Below are positions 8,619 to 15,471 of a stretch of DNA of 64,000 bases, piece by piece. The notes under the pieces were generated by a model. The model was not told the DNA's origin, ran no database searches, and saw only the letters and a list, made by a program, of their open reading frames with translations. This DNA is from Cytophagales bacterium (lineage in GTDB: Bacteria; Pseudomonadota; Gammaproteobacteria; Burkholderiales; Burkholderiaceae_C). The stretch lies in assembly GCA_030054145.1 (NCBI GenBank), contig JASGCK010000012.1, forward strand, positions 1 to 64,000, in the 5' to 3' direction. The translations under genes and the position numbers were made by a program. Within the stretch, counting starts at the first letter, position 1, and each line of letters starts with the position of its first letter.

Positions 8619-9401
8619 ATGAATACTGAACAAACGATCAAACCCATTGAGTCAAAAATATCGGTTCGTGATTTGAACTTTTACTATGGCAAATTTCATG
8701 CGCTCAAAAGCATTAACTTAGAGATTGAAAAAAATAAAGTCACTGCTTTCATCGGTCCATCGGGCTGCGGCAAGTCCACACTGCTTAGAACCTTTAACCG
8801 TATGTTTGAACTCTACCCCGAGCAGCGTGCGACGGGTCAAGTGCTTCTGGACGGTCAAAATGTGCTGGAAGCCACGCGGGACGTGGCTTTGCTCAGAGCT
8901 AAGGTGGGCATGGTTTTTCAAAAACCAACGCCGTTTCCGATGTCGATTTACGACAACATCGCCTTTGGTATCAAGCTGTTTGACAATTTAAGCCGCAGCG
9001 ATATGGACGACCGCGTTGAATGGGCGCTGCGCCAAGCGGCGCTGTGGGGCGAGGTGAAAGATAAGCTGGGTCAAAGTGGCTCGGGATTGTCTGGCGGACA
9101 GCAGCAGCGGCTGTGCATTGCACGCGGCATTGCGATCAAGCCCGAAGTGTTGTTGTTAGATGAGCCTTGCTCGGCGCTGGATCCGATTTCGACTGCCAAA
9201 ATTGAAGAGCTTATTTCGGAGCTCAAAGAGAATTACACCGTCGTGATCGTGACACACAATATGCAGCAAGCTGCGCGTTGTTCGGACTACACAGCGTATA
9301 TGTATTTGGGCGATTTGGTTGAATTTGGCACAACGAAAGAGGTGTTCTTTAAACCCAAGCGCAAAGAGACGGAAGACTACATTACAGGAAGGTTCGGCTA
9401 A
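8619..9401 (+). CDS. pstB: Phosphate ABC transporter ATP-binding protein
   Basis: The ATPase that powers PstCA and takes part in phosphate signalling to PhoR. The 260 residues show Walker [10 protein letters not shown] near 46, the Q-loop in [18 protein letters not shown], the ABC signature LSGGQQQR, and Walker [13 protein letters not shown] followed by a switch His in VTHNMQQA. The PTPFPMSI segment is diagnostic for PstB. phoU follows after 2 bp. Confidence 0.97.
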   Translation: MNTEQTIKPIESKISVRDLNFYYGKFHALKSINLEIEKNKVTAFIGPSGCGKSTLLRTFNRMFELYPEQRATGQVLLDGQNVLEATRDVALLRAKVGMVFQKPTPFPMSIYDNIAFGIKLFDNLSRSDMDDRVEWALRQAALWGEVKDKLGQSGSGLSGGQQQRLCIARGIAIKPEVLLLDEPCSALDPISTAKIEELISELKENYTVVIVTHNMQQAARCSDYTAYMYLGDLVEFGTTKEVFFKPKRKETEDYITGRFG

Positions 9402-9403
9402 TC

Positions 9404-10102
9404 ATGGATAAACATATTTCAACCCAATTTGATAGCGAACTGCGTGGTGTCTCTAGCCGCGTGCTGGAGATGGGCGGTTTAGTTGAGGCGCAAATTCGTC
9501 TGGCGATTGAGTCTTTGGCTTTGATGAGCTCGGACGTGGCCTTTAAAGTGACCGAAGCGGAGGAGATGGTGAACCAGTTCGAAGTTGATATTGACAGCGA
9601 ACTCTCCAGCATCATTGCGCGTCGCCAGCCCACAGCTCGCGATTTGCGCCTCTTGATGGCGATCTCGCGTACCACGGCGAACCTTGAGCGCGTGGGCGAC
9701 GAAGCCGCGCGCATGGCACGCATGGTTCAGTCGATTTGCAAAGCAAGCGCCTCGCTGAGGTTGCCCTCAGGTGATTTGCGCGTTGCGTCGGATTTGGCGG
9801 CTAAGCAACTGCGCAAAGCGCTAGATGCGTTTGCAAGGCTTGACGCGACCGAGTGCGTGTCTATCTTGCGCGAAGACGATTTGATTGATCAAGAGTTCAA
9901 CGGTTTTGTGCGGCGCTTAATCACGTACATGATGGAAGACCCGCGCACAATTAGCGCCAGTCTCGATTTGCTCTTTATCGCCAAAGCGATTGAGCGCATT
10001 GGTGATCATGCGAAAAACATTGCTGAGTGCGTGATCTACATCGTCAAAGGCGCTGATGTGCGGCACTCCAGCATGGCTGAGATTGAAACGGCTGTTCGGT
10101 AA
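9404..10102 (+). CDS. phoU: Phosphate signalling protein PhoU
   Basis: PhoU links the Pst transporter to the sensor kinase PhoR and keeps the Pho regulon off when phosphate is plentiful. The 232-residue all-helical protein has two PhoU repeats with the metal-binding E(R/A)xGDxAxxxA-type motifs: LERVGDEAARMAR near residue 96 and IERIGDHAKNIAE near 200. It is placed between pstB and phoB in one operon. Confidence 0.95.
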   Translation: MDKHISTQFDSELRGVSSRVLEMGGLVEAQIRLAIESLALMSSDVAFKVTEAEEMVNQFEVDIDSELSSIIARRQPTARDLRLLMAISRTTANLERVGDEAARMARMVQSICKASASLRLPSGDLRVASDLAAKQLRKALDAFARLDATECVSILREDDLIDQEFNGFVRRLITYMMEDPRTISASLDLLFIAKAIERIGDHAKNIAECVIYIVKGADVRHSSMAEIETAVR

Positions 10103-10109
10103 TGCATTT

Positions 10110-10817
10110 ATGAAAAAACCTTATATCTTGATCGTCGAAGACGAGGCGGCTATTGCGGAGTTGGTGTCTGTCAATTTACGTCATGCAGGCTTCGAGTGTG
10201 AGATTGCTGGCGATAGCGCCGAGGCACAAAATCAAGTGTTTGGACGTTTGCCCGATCTGGTTTTGCTGGATTGGATGCTGCCCACCATGAGTGGATTGTC
10301 TTTGGCCAAGCAGTGGCGCAGCCAGCCAGAGACGAAGCACTTGCCAATCATCATGCTCACCGCAAAGGCGGAAGAAGTAGATAAGGTTGCGGGCTTAGAC
10401 GCGGGTGTGGACGACTACATCACCAAACCTTTTTCGACCAAAGAGTTGCTAGCGCGTATGCGTGCGGTACTGCGCCGCCGCTTGCCCGATGTGATTGTGT
10501 CAGGATCAAGTATCACGGTTGGCTGCATCAGCCTTGACAGCGCTGCGCACCGCGTGACGGCTGAGGGCAAGGAAGTCAAATTGGCGCCAACAGAGTTCAA
10601 ACTACTCACGGCGCTGTTGCAGCAAGGCGATAAAGTGCTCAAGCGCGAGACCTTGCAAAACATGGTTTGGGGGCACTACAGCGATATTGACGAACGCACG
10701 GTTGATGTGCATATCAAGCGCTTGCGAGAGGCTTTGATGGCTGTCTCCGCCGCCGCAGCCGCACAGGTGGAGACCATACGGGGTATGGGCTACCGACTAT
10801 CGAAGTTAGCGCTGTGA
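10110..10817 (+). CDS. phoB: Phosphate regulon response regulator PhoB
   Basis: An OmpR-family response regulator of 235 residues. The receiver domain has the acidic pair VEDE near the start, the phospho-acceptor Asp in LLDWMLP, and the Lys in YITKPFS. The winged-helix domain (from about residue 130) includes APTEFKLL and RTVDVHIKRLR. The ATG at 10110 is chosen because the receiver fold begins immediately after it; an earlier in-frame ATG at 10056 lies inside phoU. It would bind the Pho boxes at 1977 and 5711. It overlaps phoR by 4 bp. Confidence 0.95.
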   Translation: MKKPYILIVEDEAAIAELVSVNLRHAGFECEIAGDSAEAQNQVFGRLPDLVLLDWMLPTMSGLSLAKQWRSQPETKHLPIIMLTAKAEEVDKVAGLDAGVDDYITKPFSTKELLARMRAVLRRRLPDVIVSGSSITVGCISLDSAAHRVTAEGKEVKLAPTEFKLLTALLQQGDKVLKRETLQNMVWGHYSDIDERTVDVHIKRLREALMAVSAAAAAQVETIRGMGYRLSKLAL

Positions 10818-11929
10818 TGATCAATTGGGTTTTGCTTGGCGCTCTTGTTGTTTTTGCGTGCAGTGGCTTTGTTTGGGTCAAGCGGCGAGAGCAGCGTTTG
10901 CATGAGCGCTATCGGCGGCTGCTCAAAACCGAGGCCAAGCGAGCCGACGAGCACGTGGCGCAGCTACAAGCGTTTTTATCGGCGATTCAAGCCTCGCCCA
11001 ATGGGGTGGTGATTTTGGATAGCGAGCGCCGTATTGAATGGTGCAATCAAACGGCGGCGCGGTTGCTGGGGCTTGATCCTGTGCGCGATGTGGCTCAGCA
11101 CATTGCACACTTGGTGCGCGAGCCGCAATTTTTAGAATACTTAAGCCAAGAAGAGTTTTCGCATGAACTGCGTTTTGACAACAAAGCCTTGCAGCTTCAT
11201 CCTTACGGGCTGGGGAGTGCGCTGCTGTTGGTGCGCGATGTCACCGATGTTGAGCGCGCCGAGCAAATGCGGGTGGATTTTGTCGCCAATGTCTCGCACG
11301 AAATCCGCACGCCACTGACGGTGCTGTCGGGCTTTATTGAAACGCTGCAAACGATTGACCTTGCGCCGCACGAACAAAAACATTACCTGCAATTGATGGC
11401 AACGCAAAGCCAACGTTTGAGTGCTTTGGTCGCGGATCTACTGGTTTTGTCGCGTTTAGATGCCAAGGCAAGACCGGTGCTAGAGCGCGTTGATATCGCA
11501 AGTCTGCTACAGCAGTGTGAGCACGAGGCGCGAACATTGGCAACGGTTTTAAAGCGCAAGATCAACATCACGTTTGATGTGGAGCCAGGTGCGCAGATGC
11601 TGGGATCAACGAGTGAGCTGCAAAGCGCATTTTCTAATTTGGTGAGCAATGCCGTGCGCTACACCTTAGACGGCGGTGCGGTGCACGTGGTGTGGCGGGG
11701 TGATAAGTTGAGCGTGCGTGACTCGGGGCTTGGTATTGCACCAGAGCATTTGCCGCGTTTGACGGAGCGCTTTTATCGCGTGGATAAAAGCCGTATCCGC
11801 GAGCTGGGTGAAACCGCTGGAACGGGTTTAGGACTAGCGATTGTTAAGCACGTTGCCCAGCGGCACGGCGCACAGCTTGATATCCAAAGCACCGTGGGCG
11901 TGGGGTCAACGTTCTCATTGATTTTTTAG
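10814..11929 (+). CDS. phoR: Phosphate regulon sensor histidine kinase PhoR
   Basis: A 371-residue inner-membrane sensor kinase with one N-terminal transmembrane segment (residues 3-23), a PAS-like domain with IEWCNQTAARLLGL, a dimerisation/phosphoacceptor helix with VSHEIRTPLTVL, and an ATPase domain with N-box NLVSNAVRYT, DSGLGI and GTGLGLAI. It lacks a large periplasmic domain, as usual for PhoR, which reads phosphate through PstB and PhoU. Its last 15 bp overlap the convergent gene at 11915. Confidence 0.95.
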   Translation: MMINWVLLGALVVFACSGFVWVKRREQRLHERYRRLLKTEAKRADEHVAQLQAFLSAIQASPNGVVILDSERRIEWCNQTAARLLGLDPVRDVAQHIAHLVREPQFLEYLSQEEFSHELRFDNKALQLHPYGLGSALLLVRDVTDVERAEQMRVDFVANVSHEIRTPLTVLSGFIETLQTIDLAPHEQKHYLQLMATQSQRLSALVADLLVLSRLDAKARPVLERVDIASLLQQCEHEARTLATVLKRKINITFDVEPGAQMLGSTSELQSAFSNLVSNAVRYTLDGGAVHVVWRGDKLSVRDSGLGIAPEHLPRLTERFYRVDKSRIRELGETAGTGLGLAIVKHVAQRHGAQLDIQSTVGVGSTFSLIF

Positions 11930-12508
11930 CGCCTCTTGTACCCACTCTAACCTGTCTTGCCCCCAAAACATCTGCCCGCCGACAAAGAAGGTTGGTGCAC
12001 CAAATACACCGCGTGCAACCGCCTCTTCGGTAATGGCTTTGAGTCCATCTTTGGTACTTTGCTCACCGCACAAAGCCATCATGTCTGTTGGGTTGAAACC
12101 CTTATCTGATAAGACTTTGCCAAGGACGACAGGATCATTCATATTGAGACTATCCACCCAAATCGCCTTGAACATGGCATCGCAATAAGTTAAACATTTC
12201 TCTGGGTGGGTTCGCTGCAAACCCACAGCGCCGCGCATCAGCATGAGCGTGTTGATGGGGAAGTGCGGATTCATCTGAAAAGGAATACCGTAGCGTTTGG
12301 CAAAGCGCGAAAAATCGATAAACGTGTATTTGCCTTTGGCAGGAATCGTCGCAGGCGAGTGGTTGCCCGTGGCTTGAAACACGCCGCCTAAGAGCATCGG
12401 TTTGTAGTTCACTGTACTGTTTGTTTCCGCTTCCAGCTTGGGGATCTGTGTGAATGCGAGGTAAGCGGCAGGACTGCCAAAGTCAAAATAAAAATCAAAA
12501 GTTTTCAT
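11915..12508 (-). CDS. 2-hydroxychromene-2-carboxylate isomerase / DsbA-family protein
   Basis: A 197-residue protein of the kappa-class GST/DsbA fold. The N-terminus FYFDFGSPAAYLAF has Ser at the redox position instead of a CxxC, as in 2-hydroxychromene-2-carboxylate isomerases of aromatic degradation; GVFGAPTFFV carries the conserved cis-Pro and is followed by FWGQDRLEW. No aromatic-degradation genes are near, so the physiological substrate is unknown. The ATG at 12508 is preferred over 12520 because the fold begins at once; GGGAAA lies just upstream. Confidence 0.85.
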   Translation of the reverse strand: MKTFDFYFDFGSPAAYLAFTQIPKLEAETNSTVNYKPMLLGGVFQATGNHSPATIPAKGKYTFIDFSRFAKRYGIPFQMNPHFPINTLMLMRGAVGLQRTHPEKCLTYCDAMFKAIWVDSLNMNDPVVLGKVLSDKGFNPTDMMALCGEQSTKDGLKAITEEAVARGVFGAPTFFVGGQMFWGQDRLEWVQEALKNQ

Positions 12509-12623
12509 ATTGTTTCCCAATTGCAGTTAGAGCATTGCTCGCATCATTTGATTTAATGCCTTGCGATAGGTCATGAACGCCTTGTCCAAAACTTCCCAAT
12601 GAAATAGTTTTATCAATTCCCAT
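12495..12623 (-). CDS. Hypothetical 42-residue protein, last member of the small-gene patch
   Basis: The frame ATG at 12623 to TGA at 12495 gives 42 residues (MGIDKTISLGSFGQGVHDLS at the start, ending KQYENF). AAGGA lies ten bases upstream, so translation is plausible. It follows the membrane-protein gene at 12637 by 13 bp and overlaps the start of the next gene by 14 bp. The protein is soluble, with no recognised family. It may belong to the small-gene operon that begins at 13719. Confidence 0.5.
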   Translation of the reverse strand: MGIDKTISLGSFGQGVHDLSQGIKSNDASNALTAIGKQYENF

Positions 12624-12636
12624 TTTTTTAAAATCC

Positions 12637-12948
12637 TTAAAAGTGAATAAATTTAGCCAATAATACAGAAACAATACCAATCCATTTCGCCGCGTGAAAT
12701 ATTGAATAATAAATAATTTTATTATCAGGGCATTCAGCCTTTTTATTAAAAATAAAATCTGAGTCATTGTGAAAATAAATTATATAATTTATAACAATAA
12801 AAAAACAAATTAAAAAAACAGTGGCGAAATAAGGATTGAGGCTTATCCCATACATGAGACGAGGTGACTCCTTAATGCCAAATATAAAAATAAATGCCAG
12901 CAAAAGGGTGGCAATAATTTTGAAAACGATGGGTTTAAATATTTTCAT
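12637..12948 (-). CDS. Small membrane protein of the accessory patch (second)
   Basis: A 103-residue protein with three likely transmembrane helices (about residues 7-24, 41-59 and 83-100) and a short hydrophilic loop with NKKAECPDNK. The ATG at 12948 overlaps the TGA of the preceding gene (ATGA), and GGAGGG encoded inside that gene's tail lies about eight bases upstream as the ribosome binding site. The DNA is much richer in A+T than the surrounding chromosome, indicating acquisition. Position and topology resemble an immunity or holin-like partner of the small upstream protein, but no family is recognised and no function is claimed. Confidence 0.65.
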   Translation of the reverse strand: MKIFKPIVFKIIATLLLAFIFIFGIKESPRLMYGISLNPYFATVFLICFFIVINYIIYFHNDSDFIFNKKAECPDNKIIYYSIFHAAKWIGIVSVLLAKFIHF

Positions 12949-13235
12949 GCCGCAGCCCTCCAAGCCACGTCATTAGTCGCTTCGCAGGCATGATGCCGCG
13001 CAGGGCTTATCCTGCAAGGCTTCCCAGCCAACCCCGCATCCAATGCCGCCTCCTGCAAATCCCGCACAAACCCAGCGCCCTTCCAGTTGGTTAGTTGCTT
13101 GGCGGCATCCGATACCGTCATCTTGTTCACAAACTCGGTATGAAAGTTGTCTTGGTTGAACAGCAAGTTGCCTGCCGTTCCTGCTGTTCCATCGGTTTTG
13201 GTGTACGAGCCTGTCCTTTCAATATTAAAATTCAT
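12945..13235 (-). CDS. Hypothetical small protein with shared C-terminal tail (second copy)
   Basis: A 96-residue protein: a variable N-terminal part (MNFNIERTGSYTKTDG, then FNQDNFHTEFVNKM and GFVRDLQEA) and a 29-residue tail from GLAGKP to NDVAWRAAA that aligns without gaps to the tail of the protein at 13579-13719. The ATG at 13235 overlaps the stop of the upstream membrane protein (ATGA), so it is translated by coupling; a longer start at 13295 would overlap that gene heavily. The next gene starts inside its own stop. The repeated pair structure suggests cassettes made by recombination. Function unknown. Confidence 0.6.
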   Translation of the reverse strand: MNFNIERTGSYTKTDGTAGTAGNLLFNQDNFHTEFVNKMTVSDAAKQLTNWKGAGFVRDLQEAALDAGLAGKPCRISPARHHACEATNDVAWRAAA

Positions 13236-13582
13236 TTTGTTGGATGGGTTATTTGTTGGGCTCTGATTTTTTCTTTTGCAATAAAATCTCTCCATTCTTG
13301 ACGCGCCTCTTGCGTAAGTAGAATATAAAAACCACGGTATGAAAATATTAATGTTTCAATAGACTGCCCTTTATGGCCAGACAAAAACAAGTAGGAAATG
13401 ACTCTTGAAGCAAAAAGAAAAAATAAGGTAAACATTGAGACGCCTAAAATTATGACCGCTTGTTTTGTTGAAATAAATTGATCTAAAAAAATATTTCCAT
13501 TTTTTGTGGCTATTAATATAAAAAATAATACTGTCCATAAAAAAACATATAGTGTCAATTTTGATAATAATTTGGATTTCAC
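13232..13582 (-). CDS. Small membrane protein of the accessory patch (first)
   Basis: A 116-residue protein starting with GTG at 13582 that overlaps the TGA of the preceding gene (GTGA); GGAGGG inside that gene's tail is the likely ribosome binding site. It has two to three hydrophobic helices (about residues 9-25 and 41-66) followed by a charged C-terminal region (EARQEWRDFIAKEKIRAQQ). The coding DNA is AT-rich. Same arrangement as the pair at 12637-13235. No recognised family. Confidence 0.65.
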   Translation of the reverse strand: MKSKLLSKLTLYVFLWTVLFFILIATKNGNIFLDQFISTKQAVIILGVSMFTLFFLFASRVISYLFLSGHKGQSIETLIFSYRGFYILLTQEARQEWRDFIAKEKIRAQQITHPTK

Positions 13583-13719
13583 GCAGCAGCCCTCCAAGTC
13601 GCATCATTAGACGCTTCCCGAGCATGCTGCCCCGCAAGCCATGCCAAACTTGGCCTACCAGCCTGCCCCGTCCACTGTCCAATTAACAGTTTGCGTTCTC
13701 GTTCGAGATCATTTTTCAT
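13579..13719 (-). CDS. Hypothetical 46-residue protein with shared tail (first copy)
   Basis: The frame from ATG 13719 to TGA 13579 encodes 46 residues, beginning MKNDLERERKLLIGQW and ending NDATWRAAA. A full Shine-Dalgarno, AAGGAGG, stands eight bases upstream, making it the best-supported start of the patch and probably the first gene of an operon (13719 down to 12495). The tail matches that of the protein at 12945-13235, and degenerate relatives lie at 1-100 and 14034-14100. The tail DNA also holds the ribosome binding site and the overlapping GTG start of the next gene. Function unknown. Confidence 0.6.
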   Translation of the reverse strand: MKNDLERERKLLIGQWTGQAGRPSLAWLAGQHAREASNDATWRAAA

Positions 13720-13784
13720 GGCATTTGCCTCCTTGAGTGAGTTTGATTTTCATTGTCGATTATTTTCCGTGGACTAATGGTTTA

Positions 13785-13808
13785 CACGAAGCGACGCTAC
13801 GCTTCGTG
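13785..13808. promoter_or_regulatory. Perfect inverted repeat over the xre start (possible operator)
   Basis: CACGAAGCG, six bases, CGCTTCGTG: a perfect 9-bp inverted repeat. Its right arm ends with the GTG that is the likely start of the xre gene, and it lies 66 bp upstream of the divergent operon start at 13719. It is well placed to be an autoregulatory operator for both directions. Confidence 0.55.
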
Positions 13809-14030
13809 TCCAAAGCTTACGAAACCCTACTTCAAACCGTTGCTGCCAACGTGCGTGCTGCACGGCAGGCAGTTGGTCTTTCGCAGGAAGCGCTAGCTTT
13901 GGACGCTGAAGTTGACCGAACTTACGTGTCGCAAATCGAGCGCGGCGTTTGTAACCCGTCACTTTGGGTTTTGCACAAGCTGGCTTTGATTTTGAAAGTG
14001 GAAGTGCCATCGTTATTGGGTAAGTCATAG
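13806..14030 (+). CDS. XRE-family helix-turn-helix regulator
   Basis: A compact DNA-binding protein of 74 residues if it starts at GTG 13806, or 97 from GTG 13737. The helix-turn-helix runs from VRAARQAVGLSQEALA to TYVSQIERGVCNPSLWVLHKLALIL, typical of Cro/C1 and restriction-controller proteins, which are about this size. The shorter start is preferred because the residues before it (a hydrophobic FIVDYFPW stretch) are not part of the fold and the operator-like palindrome would otherwise lie inside the gene. It is divergent from the small-gene operon at 13719 and probably controls it; no methyltransferase or nuclease is adjacent. Confidence 0.75.
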   Translation: MSKAYETLLQTVAANVRAARQAVGLSQEALALDAEVDRTYVSQIERGVCNPSLWVLHKLALILKVEVPSLLGKS

Positions 14031-14033
14031 ATT

Positions 14034-14450
14034 TCAGGCGGCTTGTCTGTAAGCCACATCATTAGCCGCCTCGCAGCCATTCAGCCTTGCAAGGCATATC
14101 CAACGCGGCTTCGCAAGCACCGCCTCCATCTTTGTGAAGTCCAGTTTGACCCCGTCCGTGCTGATGACAAGGTCAATCTTTTCAAGGTAAGTCGCTAGGC
14201 GGTACTCGCCCATCATGTTGTCGGCGGCGTTATTGCGGATGTTGCGCCAAAAGCTATCCAAATCAATACTGCCAATTTGCCGCATCGCTGATGCAACTGA
14301 CACCGTAACGTATCTTGTTACCCCATTGGTTACATTCGCAATTCGTGCCTGTCCGCGGGCCATTGCGGCTGACAACCTCATCATCACAATCCGCGTTGCG
14401 CCGCCGCCGCCGACCCAAGTATTCGTCGTCGTAGTACTAAACGCATTCAT
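14034..14450 (-). CDS. Hypothetical protein ending in a variant of the shared tail
   Basis: A 138-residue protein from ATG 14450, which overlaps the stop of the 28-residue ORF upstream (ATGA); a longer start at 14516 would overlap that ORF. Features: a Thr-rich start (STTTTNTW), GGGGATR, a helical middle (SFWRNIRNNAADNMMGEYRL) and the ending CEAANDVAYRQAA, a diverged form of the tail at 12945 and 13579. The gene ends 3 bp from the convergent xre gene. Its G+C is nearer the chromosome average than the neighbouring patch. No family recognised. Confidence 0.5.
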   Translation of the reverse strand: MNAFSTTTTNTWVGGGGATRIVMMRLSAAMARGQARIANVTNGVTRYVTVSVASAMRQIGSIDLDSFWRNIRNNAADNMMGEYRLATYLEKIDLVISTDGVKLDFTKMEAVLAKPRWICLARLNGCEAANDVAYRQAA

Positions 14451-14533
14451 TCGCACGGCATCCCAGATATAGACCCGAACGATACTGCCACACAAAACAC
14501 CAACCAACCAATCCATTTAGCAATTCTTGGCAT
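14447..14533 (-). CDS. 28-residue hydrophobic peptide ORF
   Basis: ATG 14533 to TGA 14447. GAGG stands about seven bases upstream. The peptide begins MPRIAKW, followed by a hydrophobic core (IGWLVFCVAVSFGSI), like a signal peptide or a tiny membrane peptide. Its stop overlaps the ATG at 14450, so it may drive translation of the next gene or be its true N-terminus after a frameshift. Confidence 0.4.
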   Translation of the reverse strand: MPRIAKWIGWLVFCVAVSFGSISGMPCE

Positions 14534-14659
14534 ATTTAATCCTCAAAGCACTAGTGTCCCAACGTTCTCACGCAAGGTTCGTATAAGTTAATGAATTATT
14601 TGACCAATTCAGCATTTTCATTTGTCCTCGATTTGAATCGTTTTTTTGGGCAAGCGCAT

Positions 14660-14684
14660 CCTTGGCAGCTTTTGACTGCCAAGG
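14660..14684. other. Stem-loop in the 188-bp gap at 14534-14721
   Basis: CCTTGGCAG and CTGCCAAGG form a perfect 9-bp stem with a 7-base loop. There is no T-run on either side, so it is not a standard terminator. Nothing else recognisable lies in this gap. Confidence 0.5.
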
Positions 14685-14721
14685 ACTGCCATGCATCAGG
14701 GTCAACGGATGCGTTTTCTCA

Positions 14722-15471
14722 TTAAAACTTTTCCAGATACGGACGCAGATCAAGCTCGTGTGTCCAAGCGTCACGCGGTTGGTTGTGTAGCATGACGTAC
14801 ATATCGGCAATGTGCGCGGGATGGATGATGCCGTCCACGTCTTTCAAAGCATAGCGCTCGGGGAACGTGGTGCGGATGAACTCGGTATCAATCGCGCCAT
14901 CAATAATTGGGTGTGCCACGTGAATGCCTTGTGGCCCCAGCTCGCGTGCCATGCTTTGCGCTAAAGCACGCAGCGCCATCTTCGCACCTGAGAAGCCTGC
15001 AAAGCCTGCGCTGCCTCGCAACGAGGCGGTGGCACCCGTGAAGATGATTGTGCCTTTGTGTCCGTCCCTTTGCCGTGTCACCATACGCTTAGCTACTTCG
15101 CGCCCCGTGAGGAAGCCTGCCAAGCAGGCCATCTCCCACATCTTGCTATAGCGCCGAGCTGTCTCGGTGAGGATGCTCATGGGTGAGTTCGCGCCGATGT
15201 TAAACACCATGACCTCAATCGGCGCGATATGGGATTCGATGTGCGCGACCAGTGCGATCACTTCTTCTTCCACCCGCGCATCGCTACCAAAGGCATGGCA
15301 CACGCCGCCGTTTGATTCAATCTCAGCTTTGAGAGCTTGGAGCTTGTCAACACTGCGCCGCGTCACGCAGGCAATGTAGCCATCTTTGGCAAAACGCTTG
15401 GCAATCGCGCCGCCCGTTGCGTCCCCCGCGCCGATGACTAAGCAGACACCTTTGTCGATTGAGTTTGACAT
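14722..15471 (-). CDS. SDR-family oxidoreductase-like protein, Tyr-to-Phe at the active site
   Basis: A 249-residue short-chain dehydrogenase/reductase fold: N-terminal nucleotide-binding GAGDATGGAIA (residues 14-24), NIGAN near 91-95, then GATAS and FSGAKMALRALAQSMARELG. The usual catalytic YxxxK reads F160-SGA-K164, so the proton-donating tyrosine is missing; similar FxxxK members exist, so this looks like a subfamily trait rather than decay. Substrate unknown and classical activity doubtful. Its start lies inside the 3' end of the MATE gene (34-bp overlap), so the two are probably co-transcribed. Confidence 0.85.
   Translation of the reverse strand: MSNSIDKGVCLVIGAGDATGGAIAKRFAKDGYIACVTRRSVDKLQALKAEIESNGGVCHAFGSDARVEEEVIALVAHIESHIAPIEVMVFNIGANSPMSILTETARRYSKMWEMACLAGFLTGREVAKRMVTRQRDGHKGTIIFTGATASLRGSAGFAGFSGAKMALRALAQSMARELGPQGIHVAHPIIDGAIDTEFIRTTFPERYALKDVDGIIHPAHIADMYVMLHNQPRDAWTHELDLRPYLEKF

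Noticed and set aside
14660-14684. Terminator for the SDR or small-gene transcripts
   Set aside because: A perfect stem-loop, but without a U-tract on either strand.
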